Shown in pieces: positions 56,201 to 63,333 of a DNA stretch of 64,000 bases (its first letter is position 1; each line of letters starts with the position of its first letter). This DNA is from Pseudomonas pergaminensis (GTDB taxonomy: Bacteria > Pseudomonadota > Gammaproteobacteria > Pseudomonadales > Pseudomonadaceae). A program made the translations under genes and the position numbers. Below the pieces are notes generated by a model that was given only the letters and a program-made list of their open reading frames with translations, was not told the origin of the DNA and did no database searches. The stretch is taken from contig NZ_CP078013.2 in NCBI RefSeq assembly GCF_024112395.2, positions 6,418,501 through 6,482,500 on the forward strand. The letters are read 5' to 3'.

Positions 56201-57678
56201 GGAGCGGTCATTTGCACCAGATCAATCTTGACGGCGACGTGATCAGTGACTTCGAGCGTGACCGACTCCATCGTGAAGTCTTGCGCACTCAGGGCCAGCT
56301 TAGTACGCGCAGCGACTACGACCCCGTCGGCCGCCTACGTGCTCGCATACGCCGTCATGACAGCCAGCCCGCCTTGCTGTCACCCGATATGCAAAGACAG
56401 TTCGAGTACGACCCGGCTGACAATTTGATCGGAAAGCTCGATCAGCGGCCCTCTGCGCGCCATCAACAACTGTTTCATTACGACGCAACAGACCGCCTTA
56501 TCGCGAGCCAAGACTCTTTGTACGGCGCTCGTGAGACCTTTGCATATGACGCAGCAGCCAACTTGCTTGACAGCGTCAACCCCAGCCAGGGGAAGGTGCT
56601 CCACAACAGGTTGGTCAGCTTTCAAGACAAGCGTTATCGCTATGACGGCTTCGGCCGAGTAATCGAAAAGCGCAGCGGGCGATACGGTGTACAACGGTTT
56701 AGCTATGACGCCGAAAGCCGCCTGGTAGAAGTACGCAATGAAAAGGGCCATGTGGTTCGGATGGTCTACGACGCGCTGGATCGGCGTATCAAAAAGACCG
56801 AACAGGATCGCAATGGTTATACCTTGAGCCAAGTCAGCTTCATTTGGGACGGTCTGCGACTGCTCTCAGAGACGCAAAATGAACGCAGCAGCCTCTATGT
56901 CTATCTCAATCAAGGACACGAGCCCTTGGCGCGAGTCGATGGATTGGGCGTGCACAAGAAGACCCGTTATTACCACAACGACCTCAATGGCTTGCCCGAG
57001 CAATTGACCGAGAGCGATGGAAACATCGTCTGGAAAGCGATCTATCAGGTGTGGGGTAATACCGTTAGTGAAGAACGGGAACCCTACTATCTGGAAGATC
57101 AGAATATTCGCTTCCAAGGCCAGTATCTGGACCGAGAAACCGGACTGCACTACAACACGTTCCGCTTTTATGACCCCGATATCGGCAGATTCACTACAGA
57201 AGACCCGGTTGGATTGCTGGGCGGCATTAACCTCTATCAGTACGCCACCAACCCTCTGGGCTGGAGTGACCCACTGGGCTGGTGCTCGACGAAGCTAGGC
57301 AAGAACATGGGGGCTCGCAAAGGTGACGGTATGGCCAACCATCACCTGATACCCGAGGAGCTGATCAAACACAAAGAGTTCGGCAAAATGTTCTCCAGGC
57401 TGAAAAAGATAGGTTGGGACCCGGATGGCGCCTCCAACGGTGCTTTCCTGCCAGGATCAAAGGACCTTGCCGCTAAAACGCAGCTTCCTGGACATTGGTC
57501 GAACCATAACAAGTACACCGATGCTGTCAGGGACAGGCTCAGGAGCTTGAACAAACAACAAGCCGGGTTATCTGATATGGACCTCGCACTGGAAGTCTCG
57601 AACATCCAAAAATGGGCGAGCGGCGGGCTGCAGAATGGCCTCTTCAAAACTGATGCAGTTACAGGACGACTTTTATGA
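53254..57678 (+). CDS. PAAR-Rhs T6SS effector with HNH/AHH-like nuclease tip
   Basis: The 1474-residue protein begins with a prePAAR motif (AARMGDALTH, residues 7-16), then two glycine/alanine-rich membrane helices (about 25-75), a Pro/Glu linker (130-150) and a PAAR domain (about 90-260, TGHPPMP-like ARHPPMPPQ, INGQPAVRSGDRS). An Rhs repeat shell (about 300-1310, many YDxxGxL/RY units) follows. The self-cleavage region has DPVG (D1317) and DPLG (D1339). The last ~130 residues carry NHHLIPEE (H1363, H1364) and HWSNHNKYTDAV (H1414, H1418, Y1421), as in AHH/HNH-EndoVII nucleases. The substrate is presumably DNA or RNA of a rival cell. GTG/TTG starts were not needed; ATG 53254 is used. Confidence 0.9.
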   Translation: MSDALWAARMGDALTHTSMMADILGGVLEVAANVAITALATAAVAAAVGVTIATAGIGGCILGAVVGIVVGMAMSKTGADKGLSKMCESFANALFPPVVEATIAVGSTDTFVNSIPAARAAGSIPSHVAPAGTELEQAPPEPDPEPKPEPGFLDMAEGFFSQLWRPTVATPAPGVVPALTDMVLCARHPPMPPQLLAEGSDKVTINGQPAVRSGDRSMCEATVVSSGLISPNVTIGGGTVVVQEIRSGKTPGVGLAIEALMMLKGAKGKTLSNLPCMLLGGVSSFAVSQAIGAMTNAAMSSLNPVHTATGAKILGGTNELDFVLPGALPMAWQRVYNSHDIRTAGLFGAGWSVAYEVSVEILMHPEGGEELIYTDEQGRRINLGSLVPGSAMFSPAEVLSFRRHHNGQLLIESDDGLYRLFDLTPGSTTHLRLSQLGDRNDNRIFVGYHENGRIARLRDTSNQVQVELVYDQDRLERIERLYADQPREVLVSYRYNAIGELAQVSNASGEVQRRFAYDAGRRMIEHQLPTGLRCFYEWGHIDNTEWRVVRHWTDEGDAYQFEYDLQKGITRVTDSLQRVSTRQWNAQHQIIAFTDNLDKTWLFEWNDERQLLSATDPQGGRYEYSYDESGNLTAETDPLGRSVSTLWLEHWSLPRTQTDAAGNTWQYRYDQRGNCVAETDPLGHMTRYRYNAQGLVVEVIDATGKSKQLKWNTLGQLTDHLDCSGFPTRFGYDPHGYLQVITNAMGERTQFQHDRQGRLISKQFPDGRTEYFQRDSAGLLLGHTDPAGHTTLYQHNRRGQVCQRTDAQGRQVSLGYDTFGRLQSLSNENGERYRFTWDACDRMIQQQGLDGGTKSYAYDGLDNLIRVTSTPAPYGTGLAIVSQAPEAPIIHQLERDAVGRLIAKVTDDGRTEYQYDPLNQLSAVTFKDASGAEQSLGFAYNALGQLLEEHSASGSLHHRYDELGNLIQTQVPDGRWLNRLYYGSGHLHQINLDGDVISDFERDRLHREVLRTQGQLSTRSDYDPVGRLRARIRRHDSQPALLSPDMQRQFEYDPADNLIGKLDQRPSARHQQLFHYDATDRLIASQDSLYGARETFAYDAAANLLDSVNPSQGKVLHNRLVSFQDKRYRYDGFGRVIEKRSGRYGVQRFSYDAESRLVEVRNEKGHVVRMVYDALDRRIKKTEQDRNGYTLSQVSFIWDGLRLLSETQNERSSLYVYLNQGHEPLARVDGLGVHKKTRYYHNDLNGLPEQLTESDGNIVWKAIYQVWGNTVSEEREPYYLEDQNIRFQGQYLDRETGLHYNTFRFYDPDIGRFTTEDPVGLLGGINLYQYATNPLGWSDPLGWCSTKLGKNMGARKGDGMANHHLIPEELIKHKEFGKMFSRLKKIGWDPDGASNGAFLPGSKDLAAKTQLPGHWSNHNKYTDAVRDRLRSLNKQQAGLSDMDLALEVSNIQKWASGGLQNGLFKTDAVTGRLL

Positions 57679-58301
57679 CCGGCGCCAGCGCTGATTTCTT
57701 CATCGTGAACTACCACACCAACGGGACGGATGCGCCCAGCTTCTTTGAGTCGGACTGGACTCCTGGCGTCCCGGAGTTTCATTACCCTTCAGAAACACCG
57801 GATGAGAGTCAGTTTGCTAGCGCTTATAAAGTCAAGGCCAAGATCAAGGAGTTGAAAGCGGACCTCATGATTGAGGAGTTGCTGGCGACAGATGCCGTCT
57901 TGAACATCTGCGCAACGCTCGAAATTCCTCATATCACGCGTCAGGTCGAGATAGAGTTAAAAGGAAAAAAAACACCTGAAAAACGCTACAACCTTTTCGT
58001 TCCGACCGCCCGACTCAGCCTGCTTGATCTTGAGCATTCGGTATTCACCATCGACCGCGACAAATACACCGGCAAACTCAAGACACCAGAAGAAAGTGAT
58101 GTACCCGCTATCGTTTTTGAGTCCATCGAATCATTCAAGATAAAACCGGGTATTCATCAACACCTGTTTCTATGCACGGATATTAACGAAACGGTCTGTT
58201 CGGCTGAATTCAAGGCGATGTTCGAATCCAAGGCGCTCTTTGGGCTAGCGTTCACACCGTTGGATGCCACTTATAAATTTGATCCTTGGGGTGAGTTGTA
58301 A
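57675..58301 (+). CDS. Putative immunity protein for the Rhs nuclease
   Basis: The 208-residue cytoplasmic protein has no signal or membrane segment. Its start overlaps the effector stop as ATGA, the usual layout of a T6SS effector-immunity pair. The C-terminal half (NLFVPTARLSLLDLEHSVFTIDR ... FESIESFKIKPGIHQHLFLCTDINETVCSAEFKAMFESKALFGLAFTPLD) is reminiscent of Imm11/DUF1629-type immunity proteins, a resemblance by eye only. Lower GC and less biased codons than the neighbours agree with frequent exchange of such modules. The immunity function is inferred from position. Confidence 0.75.
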   Translation: MTGASADFFIVNYHTNGTDAPSFFESDWTPGVPEFHYPSETPDESQFASAYKVKAKIKELKADLMIEELLATDAVLNICATLEIPHITRQVEIELKGKKTPEKRYNLFVPTARLSLLDLEHSVFTIDRDKYTGKLKTPEESDVPAIVFESIESFKIKPGIHQHLFLCTDINETVCSAEFKAMFESKALFGLAFTPLDATYKFDPWGEL

Positions 58302-58339
58302 CCGGGAGGTTACTACTGGCCAGACATTCTCCAGCCTAC

Positions 58340-58374
58340 AAAAAATGGGCACCCGACCCAGTCGGCGTGCCCAT
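58340..58374 (-). terminator. Terminator of the HU gene
   Basis: Read leftward, ATGGGCAC-GCCGAC-TGGG-TCGG-G-TGCCCAT forms a stable hairpin followed by six T. It lies 40 bases beyond the HU stop and also faces the end of the convergent immunity gene. Confidence 0.85.
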
Positions 58375-58413
58375 CTCTCCTACCACCCCGCCCCCTTCGA
58401 GACGGTAACGCTC

Positions 58414-58689
58414 TTACGCGTTAACAGTGTCTTTCAGCGATTTGCCTGGCTTGAACGCAACCGTGTTGCTGGCCTTGATTTTCACCGGCTCACCGGTTTG
58501 AGGGTTTTTGCCAGTGCGGGCGCCGCGGTGGCGTTGCAGGAAGGTGCCGAAGCCAACCAGGGTGACGCTGTCCTTGCGGTGCAGGGCGCCGGTGATTTCT
58601 TCGAGAACGGCGTTGAGGACGCGGTTGGCCTGTTCTTTGGTGAGATCGGCTTTTTCAGCGATGGCGGCTGCGAGTTCTGGTTTACGCAT
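58414..58689 (-). CDS. hupA: HU family DNA-binding protein
   Basis: The 91-residue nucleoid protein has the HU signature GFGTFLQRHRGARTGKNPQTGEPVKI and the full beta-arm. Its N-terminus MRKPELAAAIAEKADLTKEQ matches, from memory, the HU paralogue next to the rubredoxin genes in P. aeruginosa (PA5348) and P. putida. It bends DNA as a dimer. The symbol hupA follows the name I recall for that paralogue, and naming differs among pseudomonads. Confidence 0.93.
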   Translation of the reverse strand: MRKPELAAAIAEKADLTKEQANRVLNAVLEEITGALHRKDSVTLVGFGTFLQRHRGARTGKNPQTGEPVKIKASNTVAFKPGKSLKDTVNA

Positions 58690-58880
58690 AAGTGAAGCCT
58701 CTTTGACGGTTTTTTGTTGTTATGTCCGTGCTGCTCTCTTCTGGAGCAGCGCCCAAAGCGCCGCAGGCTCTACTCTGCGGCAGACGGGAGTGAGGATGGC
58801 ATGCCATCGGACGCCGCGCCAGTCTAGCGGCGACCTTTCTAGTGGGAAAAACGTGCTTAATCCGACAGAACGACCGGTAT

Positions 58881-60029
58881 TTACGCCAGCAACGGCGGAA
58901 GTTCTTTATTGAGGGCCAGTTTTTCCATCACCGCAGTGCCGGTCAGTGCGTAACCCAGCAGACGGCCACTGGCATCGCGGCACAGGGCCTTGATGTCGGC
59001 GCCCTCGCCTTCCACGCTCCAGACGCCTTCGGTTCCGCGTGGCGGTGGCGAGACCACCAGCGGGCAGACCGGCGTCTTGACGGTCACCGGCATCGGGCCG
59101 TAGCTGACGGCGGTGGCGTTGCCTGCCAGAGTCTGGGCCAGGGCGCGGGCGCAGCTCATCAGTGGCATTACGTACAGCAGATTAAGGCCGTCAACCTCGG
59201 CGCAGTCGCCCAGGGCGTAGATATTGGCGTGGGAGGTCTTGAGGTGGCGGTCCACCATGATCCCGCGGTTGGTCTGCAGGCCGGCGGCGGCGGCCAGGTC
59301 GACACGCGGGCGCAGCCCGATGGCGGAGACCACCAGGTCGCAGGCGATCACTTCACCGTCCGAAAGATGGGCTTCCAGGCCGTCAGCAGTGCGCTGCAGC
59401 CGATTGAGCACCGGGCCCAGGTGGAAGCGCGCGCCGAGGCCTTCAAGGCCAGCCTGTACCGCTGCGGCGGCGGCCGGGTGCAGCAAGGTTGGCATGACCT
59501 GCTCGCACGGCGCTACCAGGTCGATCTCATAGCCGCCAAGGATCAGGTCGTTGGCGAACTCGCAGCCGATCAGGCCGGCGCCGAGCAGCAGTACGCGGCG
59601 CTTGCCGGCAGCAGCGGCACGAAAGCGTGCGTAGTCTTCGAGGTCGTTGATCGGGAAAATCAGTTCAGCCGCATCGCCCTCAACCGGCACACGCACGGTT
59701 TCTGCGCCCCAGGCCAGGATCAGGTCGCGGTAAGCCACCGCTTCCTCGCCGATCCACAGGCGCTTGTGGCCGGGGTCGATGCCGCTGACGCGGGTGTGAG
59801 TGCGCACTTCGGCCTTGAGTTGCTCAGCCATGGCGCCGGGTTCAGCCATGCTCAGGCCATCGGCTTCCTTGTTCTTGCCAAAGCCGGTGGAGAGCATGGG
59901 CTTGGAGTAGGAGCGCCCGTCATCCGCGGTGATCAGCAGCAAGGGGGTCTCGCTGTCGAGCTTGCGAAACTCCCGGGCCACGTTGTAACCGGCCAATCCT
60001 GTGCCGATGATCACGACAGGTGCGTTCAT
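58881..60029 (-). CDS. rubB: Rubredoxin-NAD(+) reductase
   Basis: The 382-residue FAD flavoprotein passes electrons from NADH to rubredoxin. It has the N-terminal FAD motif [17 protein letters not shown], the NAD-binding motif [17 protein letters not shown] (about 145-160) and the ATG-like [13 protein letters not shown] near 270-282. Downstream partners can be alkane hydroxylases, none of which lie in the window. A strong AAGGAGAAGGGA precedes the ATG at 60029. It sits 37 bases downstream of the rubredoxin gene on the same strand. Confidence 0.94.
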   Translation of the reverse strand: MNAPVVIIGTGLAGYNVAREFRKLDSETPLLLITADDGRSYSKPMLSTGFGKNKEADGLSMAEPGAMAEQLKAEVRTHTRVSGIDPGHKRLWIGEEAVAYRDLILAWGAETVRVPVEGDAAELIFPINDLEDYARFRAAAAGKRRVLLLGAGLIGCEFANDLILGGYEIDLVAPCEQVMPTLLHPAAAAAVQAGLEGLGARFHLGPVLNRLQRTADGLEAHLSDGEVIACDLVVSAIGLRPRVDLAAAAGLQTNRGIMVDRHLKTSHANIYALGDCAEVDGLNLLYVMPLMSCARALAQTLAGNATAVSYGPMPVTVKTPVCPLVVSPPPRGTEGVWSVEGEGADIKALCRDASGRLLGYALTGTAVMEKLALNKELPPLLA

Positions 60030-60066
60030 TCCCTTCTCCTTGTAGTACGTATCTGAAAACCAAAAA

Positions 60067-60234
60067 TCAGCCGATTTCGATCATTTCGAAATCCATTTTG
60101 CCCACGCCGCAGTCCGGGCACAGCCAGTCTTCCGGGACGTCTTCCCAACGGGTGCCAGGCAGAATTCCGTCATCCGGCCAGCCGTCTTTCTCGTCATAGA
60201 TCAGGCCACAGACTACACATTGCCACTTCTTCAT
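60067..60234 (-). CDS. rubA: Rubredoxin
   Basis: This small gene encodes 55 residues with both iron-binding pairs: C6-x-x-C9 in [12 protein letters not shown] and C39-x-x-C42 in [10 protein letters not shown], plus the [16 protein letters not shown] loop. One Fe atom is held by the four cysteines for single-electron transfer from the reductase encoded just downstream. P. aeruginosa has two tandem rubredoxin genes here (from memory); only one is present in this window. Confidence 0.95.
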   Translation of the reverse strand: MKKWQCVVCGLIYDEKDGWPDDGILPGTRWEDVPEDWLCPDCGVGKMDFEMIEIG

Positions 60235-60428
60235 CACTTGCTTCCTCAGGGTCAGGCATCTTGGCCGACGGTCGATAGACCCACGTTGCCGTGCGGCTCA
60301 GGGCGTTTTGTACTGATCAGGGCCGGCAGATGCAAGCACGATCGACGCAAACAGCCGGTTCAGACCGGCAAAAACCCGGGACGCCATGGTAAGCTCGCCG
60401 CCTCTTTTGCTGCCAATACTGACTCACC

Positions 60429-60992
60429 GTGCCGCACTCAATCGACCCTCCCGATGCTTGCCAATGGCTGATCCAGAGCCGTCTGCTCCCTGCGCCCGCG
60501 CCCCTGACCCTCAATTGGCTGTTCAACGAAGACTCGCTGACGCGGCGGCTGACGTGGCTGTCCAACGATGGTTTCAGCGTGACGCCGCTGTTCGAGGGCT
60601 GGCAGCCGCTGCGCGACGATGAATGCGCCGCCCTGGCACTGCCACCGGCCAGTATCGGCTGGGTGCGCGAGGTGTATTTGCGTGGCCACGGCCAGCCTTG
60701 GGTGTTCGCGCGCAGTGTGGCGGCACGCAGCGCTTTACAGGGTGACGGCTTGCATATGGATGAATTGGGCAGTCGCTCGCTGGGCGAATTGCTGTTCTGC
60801 GACCAGGCATTCACTCGCCAGGCAATCGAGGTGTGCCATTACCCACAACAATGGCTGCCTGTGGCGGATCAGGTCGACGGTCTGTGGGCACGCCGTTCAC
60901 GCTTTGATCGCGGCCCCTTGAGCGTGTTGGTCGCGGAGATCTTTCTGCCCAGCTTCTGGCACGCGTTGCACGCCCATCCGGAGAACTGCTGA
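60429..60992 (+). CDS. ubiC: Chorismate pyruvate-lyase
   Basis: The 187-residue enzyme converts chorismate to 4-hydroxybenzoate and pyruvate, the first committed step of ubiquinone synthesis. It has [16 protein letters not shown] near the N-terminus, the [20 protein letters not shown] core with the active-site Arg, and the C-terminal [13 protein letters not shown]. The start is GTG at 60429. Its stop overlaps the ubiA ATG as TGATG, so the two are translationally coupled. Confidence 0.94.
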   Translation: MPHSIDPPDACQWLIQSRLLPAPAPLTLNWLFNEDSLTRRLTWLSNDGFSVTPLFEGWQPLRDDECAALALPPASIGWVREVYLRGHGQPWVFARSVAARSALQGDGLHMDELGSRSLGELLFCDQAFTRQAIEVCHYPQQWLPVADQVDGLWARRSRFDRGPLSVLVAEIFLPSFWHALHAHPENC

Positions 60993-61882
60993 TGTACCAA
61001 GGTCTGCTCAAGTCCCTGAATCACCTGAACCCCAGGGCCTGGGATTTCATCCAACTGACCCGTATGGACAAGCCCATCGGCATCTACCTGCTGCTGTGGC
61101 CGACGCTGTGGGCGCTGTGGATCGCCGGCAAAGGCTCGCCCTCTTTGATCAATATCGTGATTTTCGTTTTGGGCGTGGTGCTGACCCGCGCCGGTGGCTG
61201 CGTGATCAACGACTGGGCGGACCGCAAGGTCGACGGCCATGTAAAGCGCACCGAGCAGCGCCCGCTGGTGAGCGGCAAGATCAGTTCGAAAGAGGCGCTG
61301 GTGTTTTTCGCGGTGTTGATGGGCATCAGTTTCCTGCTGGTGCTGCTGACCAACGCCACCACCATCCTGCTGTCCCTGGGTGGCCTGGCCCTGGCGGCGA
61401 GCTATCCGTTCATGAAGCGCTACACCTATTACCCACAAGTGGTGCTGGGGGCGGCGTTTTCCTGGGGCATGCCGATGGCGTTCACCGCCGAGACTGGCAG
61501 CCTGCCTGCCGCCGCGTGGCTGTTGTATATCGCCAACCTGCTGTGGACGGTGGGCTACGACACGTATTACGCGATGACCGACCGCGATGACGACTTGAAG
61601 ATCGGCGTGAAATCCACGGCCATTCTGTTCGGCGAAGCTGATCGCGTGATCATCCTGACCCTGCAAGGGCTGTCGCTGGCGTGCCTGTTGCTGGCCGGAG
61701 CCCGGTTTGAGCTGGGCGGCTGGTTTCACCTGGGGCTGCTGGCAGCGGCCGGCTGTTTTGCCTGGGAATTCTGGTACACCCGGGACAAGGATCGGATGAA
61801 GTGCTTCAAGGCGTTCCTGCACAACCACTGGGCGGGGCTGGCGATATTTATCGGGATTGTGCTGGATTACGCGTTGCGCTGA
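60992..61882 (+). CDS. ubiA: 4-hydroxybenzoate octaprenyltransferase
   Basis: The 296-residue membrane enzyme attaches the polyprenyl tail to 4-hydroxybenzoate. The Asp-rich prenyl diphosphate motif [20 protein letters not shown] and the second motif [18 protein letters not shown] are intact. About eight or nine membrane helices are visible, starting with [19 protein letters not shown]. It continues directly from ubiC. Confidence 0.96.
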   Translation: MYQGLLKSLNHLNPRAWDFIQLTRMDKPIGIYLLLWPTLWALWIAGKGSPSLINIVIFVLGVVLTRAGGCVINDWADRKVDGHVKRTEQRPLVSGKISSKEALVFFAVLMGISFLLVLLTNATTILLSLGGLALAASYPFMKRYTYYPQVVLGAAFSWGMPMAFTAETGSLPAAAWLLYIANLLWTVGYDTYYAMTDRDDDLKIGVKSTAILFGEADRVIILTLQGLSLACLLLAGARFELGGWFHLGLLAAAGCFAWEFWYTRDKDRMKCFKAFLHNHWAGLAIFIGIVLDYALR

Positions 61883-61894
61883 GGTCTTTGTGGC

Positions 61895-62000
61895 GGCCGG
61901 GCTTACGCCTTCGCGGGCAAGTCGAATCGTCGCACCGCCGCTCCCACATTTGGAATGCGTTCCACTGTAAGAGCGGGCTTGCCCGCGATGTTTTCAACGG
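61895..62000. repeat. Degenerate REP sequences after ubiA
   Basis: Single REP-like cores (CCTTCGCGGGCAAG ... CGCTCCCACATTT and GAGCGGGCTTGCCCGCGA) lie in tandem between ubiA and the convergent small exported protein. The arms are unequal, so this is a decayed element rather than a REPIN. Confidence 0.6.
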
Positions 62001-62010
62001 TACCCTGTGA

Positions 62011-62388
62011 TCAGGGTTTGATGATGTGCCACGCCCCACCCTTGCCATCACCGGTCTTATCGCCCGCCTTGTGGTCATCCTTGTAGGTGTAGACCGGCTT
62101 ACCCTCATAGGCCCACTGGCTGGTCTGGTCGTCGCGAGTGATGACGGTCCATTTGCCCATCGACGTGTCGGTGGACTCCGCCTTCAGCGGCGGCCAATTG
62201 GTCGCACATTGGTCCTTGCACACTGACTTGCCGTCGGCATCCTTGTCGAAGGTGTAGAGGGTCATGCCCTTGTGGTCGACCAGCATTCCGTCTTTAGTCA
62301 TCGCCGGCTCCGCCGCAAATGCCAGGGTCGGCAGCGTCAACGCGGCCGTTACCAGCAGGGCTTTCCAGGAAATCGTGCTGTAAGTCAT
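62011..62388 (-). CDS. Small exported protein with COG4315-type repeats
   Basis: The 125-residue product has a signal peptide (WKALLVTAALTLPTLAFAAEP). Two copies follow of the short secreted lipoprotein repeat: LVDHKGMTLYTFDKDADGKSVCKDQCATNWPPLKA and WAYEGKPVYTYKDDHKAGDKTGDG, with the C-x3-C pair and WPP motif typical of COG4315 (DUF/PF03640-like) proteins. The function is unknown. I chose the ATG behind AAGGAAGG; the longer frame adds 33 residues ahead of the signal. Confidence 0.85.
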   Translation of the reverse strand: MTYSTISWKALLVTAALTLPTLAFAAEPAMTKDGMLVDHKGMTLYTFDKDADGKSVCKDQCATNWPPLKAESTDTSMGKWTVITRDDQTSQWAYEGKPVYTYKDDHKAGDKTGDGKGGAWHIIKP

Positions 62389-62470
62389 CGGAACCTTCCT
62401 TTTTCGGTTGTCAGGATTCGGACCCAAAGCGTAGCCCAGTGAGGCGGGAATTGCCCGAGCGACTAAATTA

Positions 62471-62488
62471 CTGTCACACGACTGCAAT
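62471..62488 (+). promoter_or_regulatory. Pho box upstream of phoB
   Basis: CTGTCACACGACTGCAAT fits the CTGTCAT-N4-CTGTCAT consensus with three mismatches and correct spacing, 55 bases before the phoB start. It predicts autoregulation of phoBR by phosphorylated PhoB under phosphate limitation. Confidence 0.75.
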
Positions 62489-62543
62489 AATTCCGTTATC
62501 TAATGCGGCGCAAGACAGTTAAATGACAAGAGGATTTTTGAGC

Positions 62544-63233
62544 ATGGTTGGCAGGAGCATTCTGATTGTTGACGACGAAGCGCCCATCCGCGAGATGATC
62601 GCCGTTGCGTTGGAAATGGCCGGCTACGACTGCCTGGAGGCGGAGAACTCTCAGCAGGCCCATGCCATTATCGTCGACCGCAAGCCGGACCTGATCCTGC
62701 TGGACTGGATGCTGCCCGGCACCTCCGGTATCGAACTGGCCCGCCGCCTCAAGCGTGACGAACTGACCGGGGACATCCCGATCATCATGCTCACCGCCAA
62801 GGGCGAAGAGGACAACAAGATCCAGGGCCTGGAAGTCGGTGCCGACGACTACATCACCAAGCCGTTTTCCCCACGCGAGTTGGTCGCTCGTCTGAAAGCC
62901 GTATTGCGCCGCGCCGGCCCAACCGATGGCGAGGCGCCTATCGAAGTCGGCGGCCTGCTGCTGGATCCGATCAGCCACCGCGTGACCATCGACGGCAAGC
63001 CGGCCGAGATGGGGCCGACCGAATACCGCCTGCTGCAATTCTTCATGACCCACCAGGAACGCGCCTACACCCGTGGCCAATTGCTGGACCAGGTGTGGGG
63101 CGGCAATGTGTATGTGGAAGAGCGCACCGTGGACGTGCATATCCGGCGCCTGCGCAAAGCCTTGGGCGATGCCTACGAGAATCTGGTACAAACCGTGCGC
63201 GGCACGGGCTACCGCTTTTCAACCAAAGGTTGA
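62544..63233 (+). CDS. phoB: Phosphate regulon response regulator PhoB
   Basis: The 229-residue regulator has a receiver domain with acidic pocket D10-D11, phosphoacceptor D54 (LLDWMLPG) and K106 (TKPF). A C-terminal OmpR-type winged helix ([26 protein letters not shown] ... [17 protein letters not shown]) binds Pho boxes. I chose ATG at 62544 ([12 protein letters not shown]), the family N-terminus; the frame upstream to 62523 is not conserved. phoR follows after about 100 bases. Confidence 0.97.
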   Translation: MVGRSILIVDDEAPIREMIAVALEMAGYDCLEAENSQQAHAIIVDRKPDLILLDWMLPGTSGIELARRLKRDELTGDIPIIMLTAKGEEDNKIQGLEVGADDYITKPFSPRELVARLKAVLRRAGPTDGEAPIEVGGLLLDPISHRVTIDGKPAEMGPTEYRLLQFFMTHQERAYTRGQLLDQVWGGNVYVEERTVDVHIRRLRKALGDAYENLVQTVRGTGYRFSTKG

Positions 63234-63308
63234 AATCAGCTGCAAGCTCTCAGCTACAAGCGGCAAGTAGAAGCTGATCTGCTCTGACTTGAAGCTTGCA
63301 GCTTGAAA
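63234..63308. repeat. Inverted repeat spacer between phoB and phoR
   Basis: AGCTGCAAGCT (63238-63248) is exactly complementary to 63293-63303. Related AGCT/CAAG words (AGCTACAAGC, AAGTAGAAGCT) fill the interior. It resembles a class of AGCTTGAAGCT-type palindromes I recall between Pseudomonas genes. The hairpin may reduce read-through or translation of phoR relative to phoB. Confidence 0.65.
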
Positions 63309-63333
63309 CTTTTCACTGTCCGAAGGACCGATC

